Origin: an uncultured bacterium
GTDB taxonomy: Bacteria; Patescibacteriota; Gracilibacteria; UBA4473
Length of the DNA stretch: 6,157 nt
Assembly (NCBI GenBank): GCA_947311285.1
Contig: CAMZKS010000012.1
Coordinates: forward strand, 1 to 6,157
Reading direction: 5' to 3'
Both the position numbers and the translations under genes were made by a program. This document shows, in pieces, positions 4,925 through 6,157 of the stretch. The notes under the pieces are model-generated. The model saw only the letters and a list, made by a program, of their open reading frames with translations, had not been told where the DNA came from and ran no database searches. The number at the start of each line of letters is the position of its first letter. Positions within the stretch are counted from its first letter, which is position 1.

Positions 4925-6157
4925 TACTTAATATGAAGCTTGATTTGATCCACAATAACAGGTAACTGTTGCAACCAGAATGGTCGCATTTCTAATTTCA
5001 CAATTTCTTCGATTTCTGGATGATTGAGTAGCAAGCCTCTGGCAGAATCAACCGACAAACCTATAATTTCTTTTTTAATTTTTTGCTGCCATTCTCTCGC
5101 AAACTGATTATCGGCTTCAAAATCAATTGTTTCTACTCCAGTAATAGTAACCGAGAGCTTAACCCAGTTATTTTCTTCAAAGTTTTCGGCTGTTAAAATC
5201 CGGTACTCAACGCTACCAGTGTCAATATTCACAATTTTTTTACGATCATCTTGTGATCGTCTCAATTTAGCGGCCATAATCTCGATGACATCATCTTGAT
5301 CAAACACTAAACCAGAGAGTCGCAAAGTCCCCTCTACCGCAAAGGCTTGTAACGGTTGCCCTGTTTGAAGTTCATCATAAACAAAATTCGTTAACTCGGA
5401 CTGTAACATCGAAGCTTCTTCAATGAGGACATAATCCTTTTTCTCACGTGCGCTTCTTCTTAATAATTCATTCTTTAAACTATCTACCGCCTGAATTCTT
5501 AATGAATCAGTCAAAAGCGGTTTCGCTAACTCACTGTCATTTTCTTTTACAAAGTAATTAGTCAGTGTCGATCCACCTACTAATGGACCCAAATTTGCTT
5601 TTGCATAATAAAATTCACGGGTATCTGTGCGAAGTCCAGGCAAAAACAACTCTGTTCCCGCAGGGATGTTCCCTCTCTGTCCCACTGGATCGCCGTCTTC
5701 ATCGTATTCATCTGCAACAACACGAACCGCTACTCGCCCTGCCCCATCAGCATTGGCGGCAGGAATCGTCACTTCATTCTGCATTCTAAAAATAATCCCT
5801 TCTTCATTTTGCAAGCGAGAGGCTAATAAATATTTTGGTTCTCGCGTTTCATTAAACATCGTCACTTGCCCCGAGGCATTTGTGACTTCGTAACTTCGTC
5901 CGGTTGAAGCAAAGGTCTGTGCTTCTATTTTTTCAGTCTGAACCTTTATTGCCTCAACCTTTGGAAGATTAACATTATTTTTATCCCACTCTGCCCCTGG
6001 CAGCCCTACCGCAATATTCTGTGTTACTTCTGGCGTGTTAATACGCGGTTTAATAACAATTTCAACTTGAGGTGAAACCCAAAAGTACAGCCAACCCAGA
6101 GCCGCAATGAGTAAAATAAAAATAAAGAAATAAATACCTCTAAATGATTTTTCTTCC
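4921..6157 (-). CDS. Single-pass membrane protein with baseplate J-like extracytoplasmic domain, N-terminus cut by window edge
   Basis: 411 residues are visible; the frame is open to the right edge, so the true start lies outside. GTG at 5865-5863 is an internal Val and not the start, because the upstream frame codes for a clear membrane segment and linker. Visible residues 7-27 (GIYFFIFILLIAALGWLYFWV region) form one transmembrane helix after a short cytosolic part. The rest is hydrophilic and probably outside. Residues 86-185 have a pattern I associate with baseplate J/gp47-like proteins: GQVTMFNE, SRLQNEEGIIFRM, VTIPAANADGAGRVAV, then GNIPAGTELFLPG and LGPLVGGST (189-197). The C-terminus has GLSVDSARGLLLNHPEIEEI and RPFWLQQLPVIVDQIKL, a recurring end motif in the same proteins. 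Baseplate J proteins build phage tails and contractile systems, but no other tail gene is seen here. A surface or envelope role is inferred; the precise function is unknown. Confidence 0.75.
   Translation of the reverse strand, partial: EEKSFRGIYFFIFILLIAALGWLYFWVSPQVEIVIKPRINTPEVTQNIAVGLPGAEWDKNNVNLPKVEAIKVQTEKIEAQTFASTGRSYEVTNASGQVTMFNETREPKYLLASRLQNEEGIIFRMQNEVTIPAANADGAGRVAVRVVADEYDEDGDPVGQRGNIPAGTELFLPGLRTDTREFYYAKANLGPLVGGSTLTNYFVKENDSELAKPLLTDSLRIQAVDSLKNELLRRSAREKKDYVLIEEASMLQSELTNFVYDELQTGQPLQAFAVEGTLRLSGLVFDQDDVIEIMAAKLRRSQDDRKKIVNIDTGSVEYRILTAENFEENNWVKLSVTITGVETIDFEADNQFAREWQQKIKKEIIGLSVDSARGLLLNHPEIEEIVKLEMRPFWLQQLPVIVDQIKLHIKY

Noticed and set aside
5863..5865. GTG as the start of the baseplate J-like gene, giving 314 residues.
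   Set aside because: The frame stays open upstream and encodes a transmembrane helix and a linker consistent with the protein; the GTG is an internal Val.
1..6157. Possible recoding of TGA (as glycine or tryptophan in some CPR or related lineages), since all six visible stop codons are TAA or TAG.
   Set aside because: None of the seven genes has an in-frame TGA; glycine is GGN and tryptophan TGG throughout. Six stops are too few to infer TGA avoidance.

Overview
The window looks like chromosomal DNA of a low-GC bacterium using the standard code: tryptophan is TGG throughout and there is no in-frame TGA. The likeliest source is a Patescibacteria/Candidate Phyla Radiation (CPR) lineage. Three things point that way: a membrane-anchored 'baseplate J-like' protein of a style I associate with CPR genomes, a short archaeal-type triosephosphate isomerase, and the near absence of Shine-Dalgarno motifs. 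This assignment is inference from gene style, not from a marker phylogeny.

Layout from left to right. Positions 1-1441 (minus) hold a polytopic O-antigen ligase/polymerase-like protein, cut by the left edge. Its cytosolic tail looks like the start of a fused GNAT acetyltransferase domain. Positions 1503-2777 (minus) are the ribosome-associated GTPase obgE. A clean intrinsic terminator at 2828-2857 separates obgE from the translation cluster infC-rpmI-rplT (4134 down to 2884, minus), which encodes IF-3, L35 and L20. infC has no ATG, GTG, TTG or CTG at its true N-terminus and appears to start at ATA. A divergent intergenic region (4135-4261) carries a promoter-like TTGACA element for infC and a perfect 12-bp palindrome in front of tpiA. 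tpiA (4262-4924, plus) is an archaeal-type triosephosphate isomerase. It converges on, and overlaps by 4 bp, a minus-strand gene (4921 to the right edge) for a single-pass membrane protein with a baseplate J-like extracytoplasmic region.

Functionally, the centre is a housekeeping block: translation initiation and 50S proteins, 50S assembly through Obg, and glycolysis. It is flanked by two cell-envelope genes, one for glycan ligation or polymerisation and one for a surface-structure-like protein. No rRNA, tRNA, CRISPR array, insertion sequence or phage module is visible. No gene-free stretch exceeds 130 bp.
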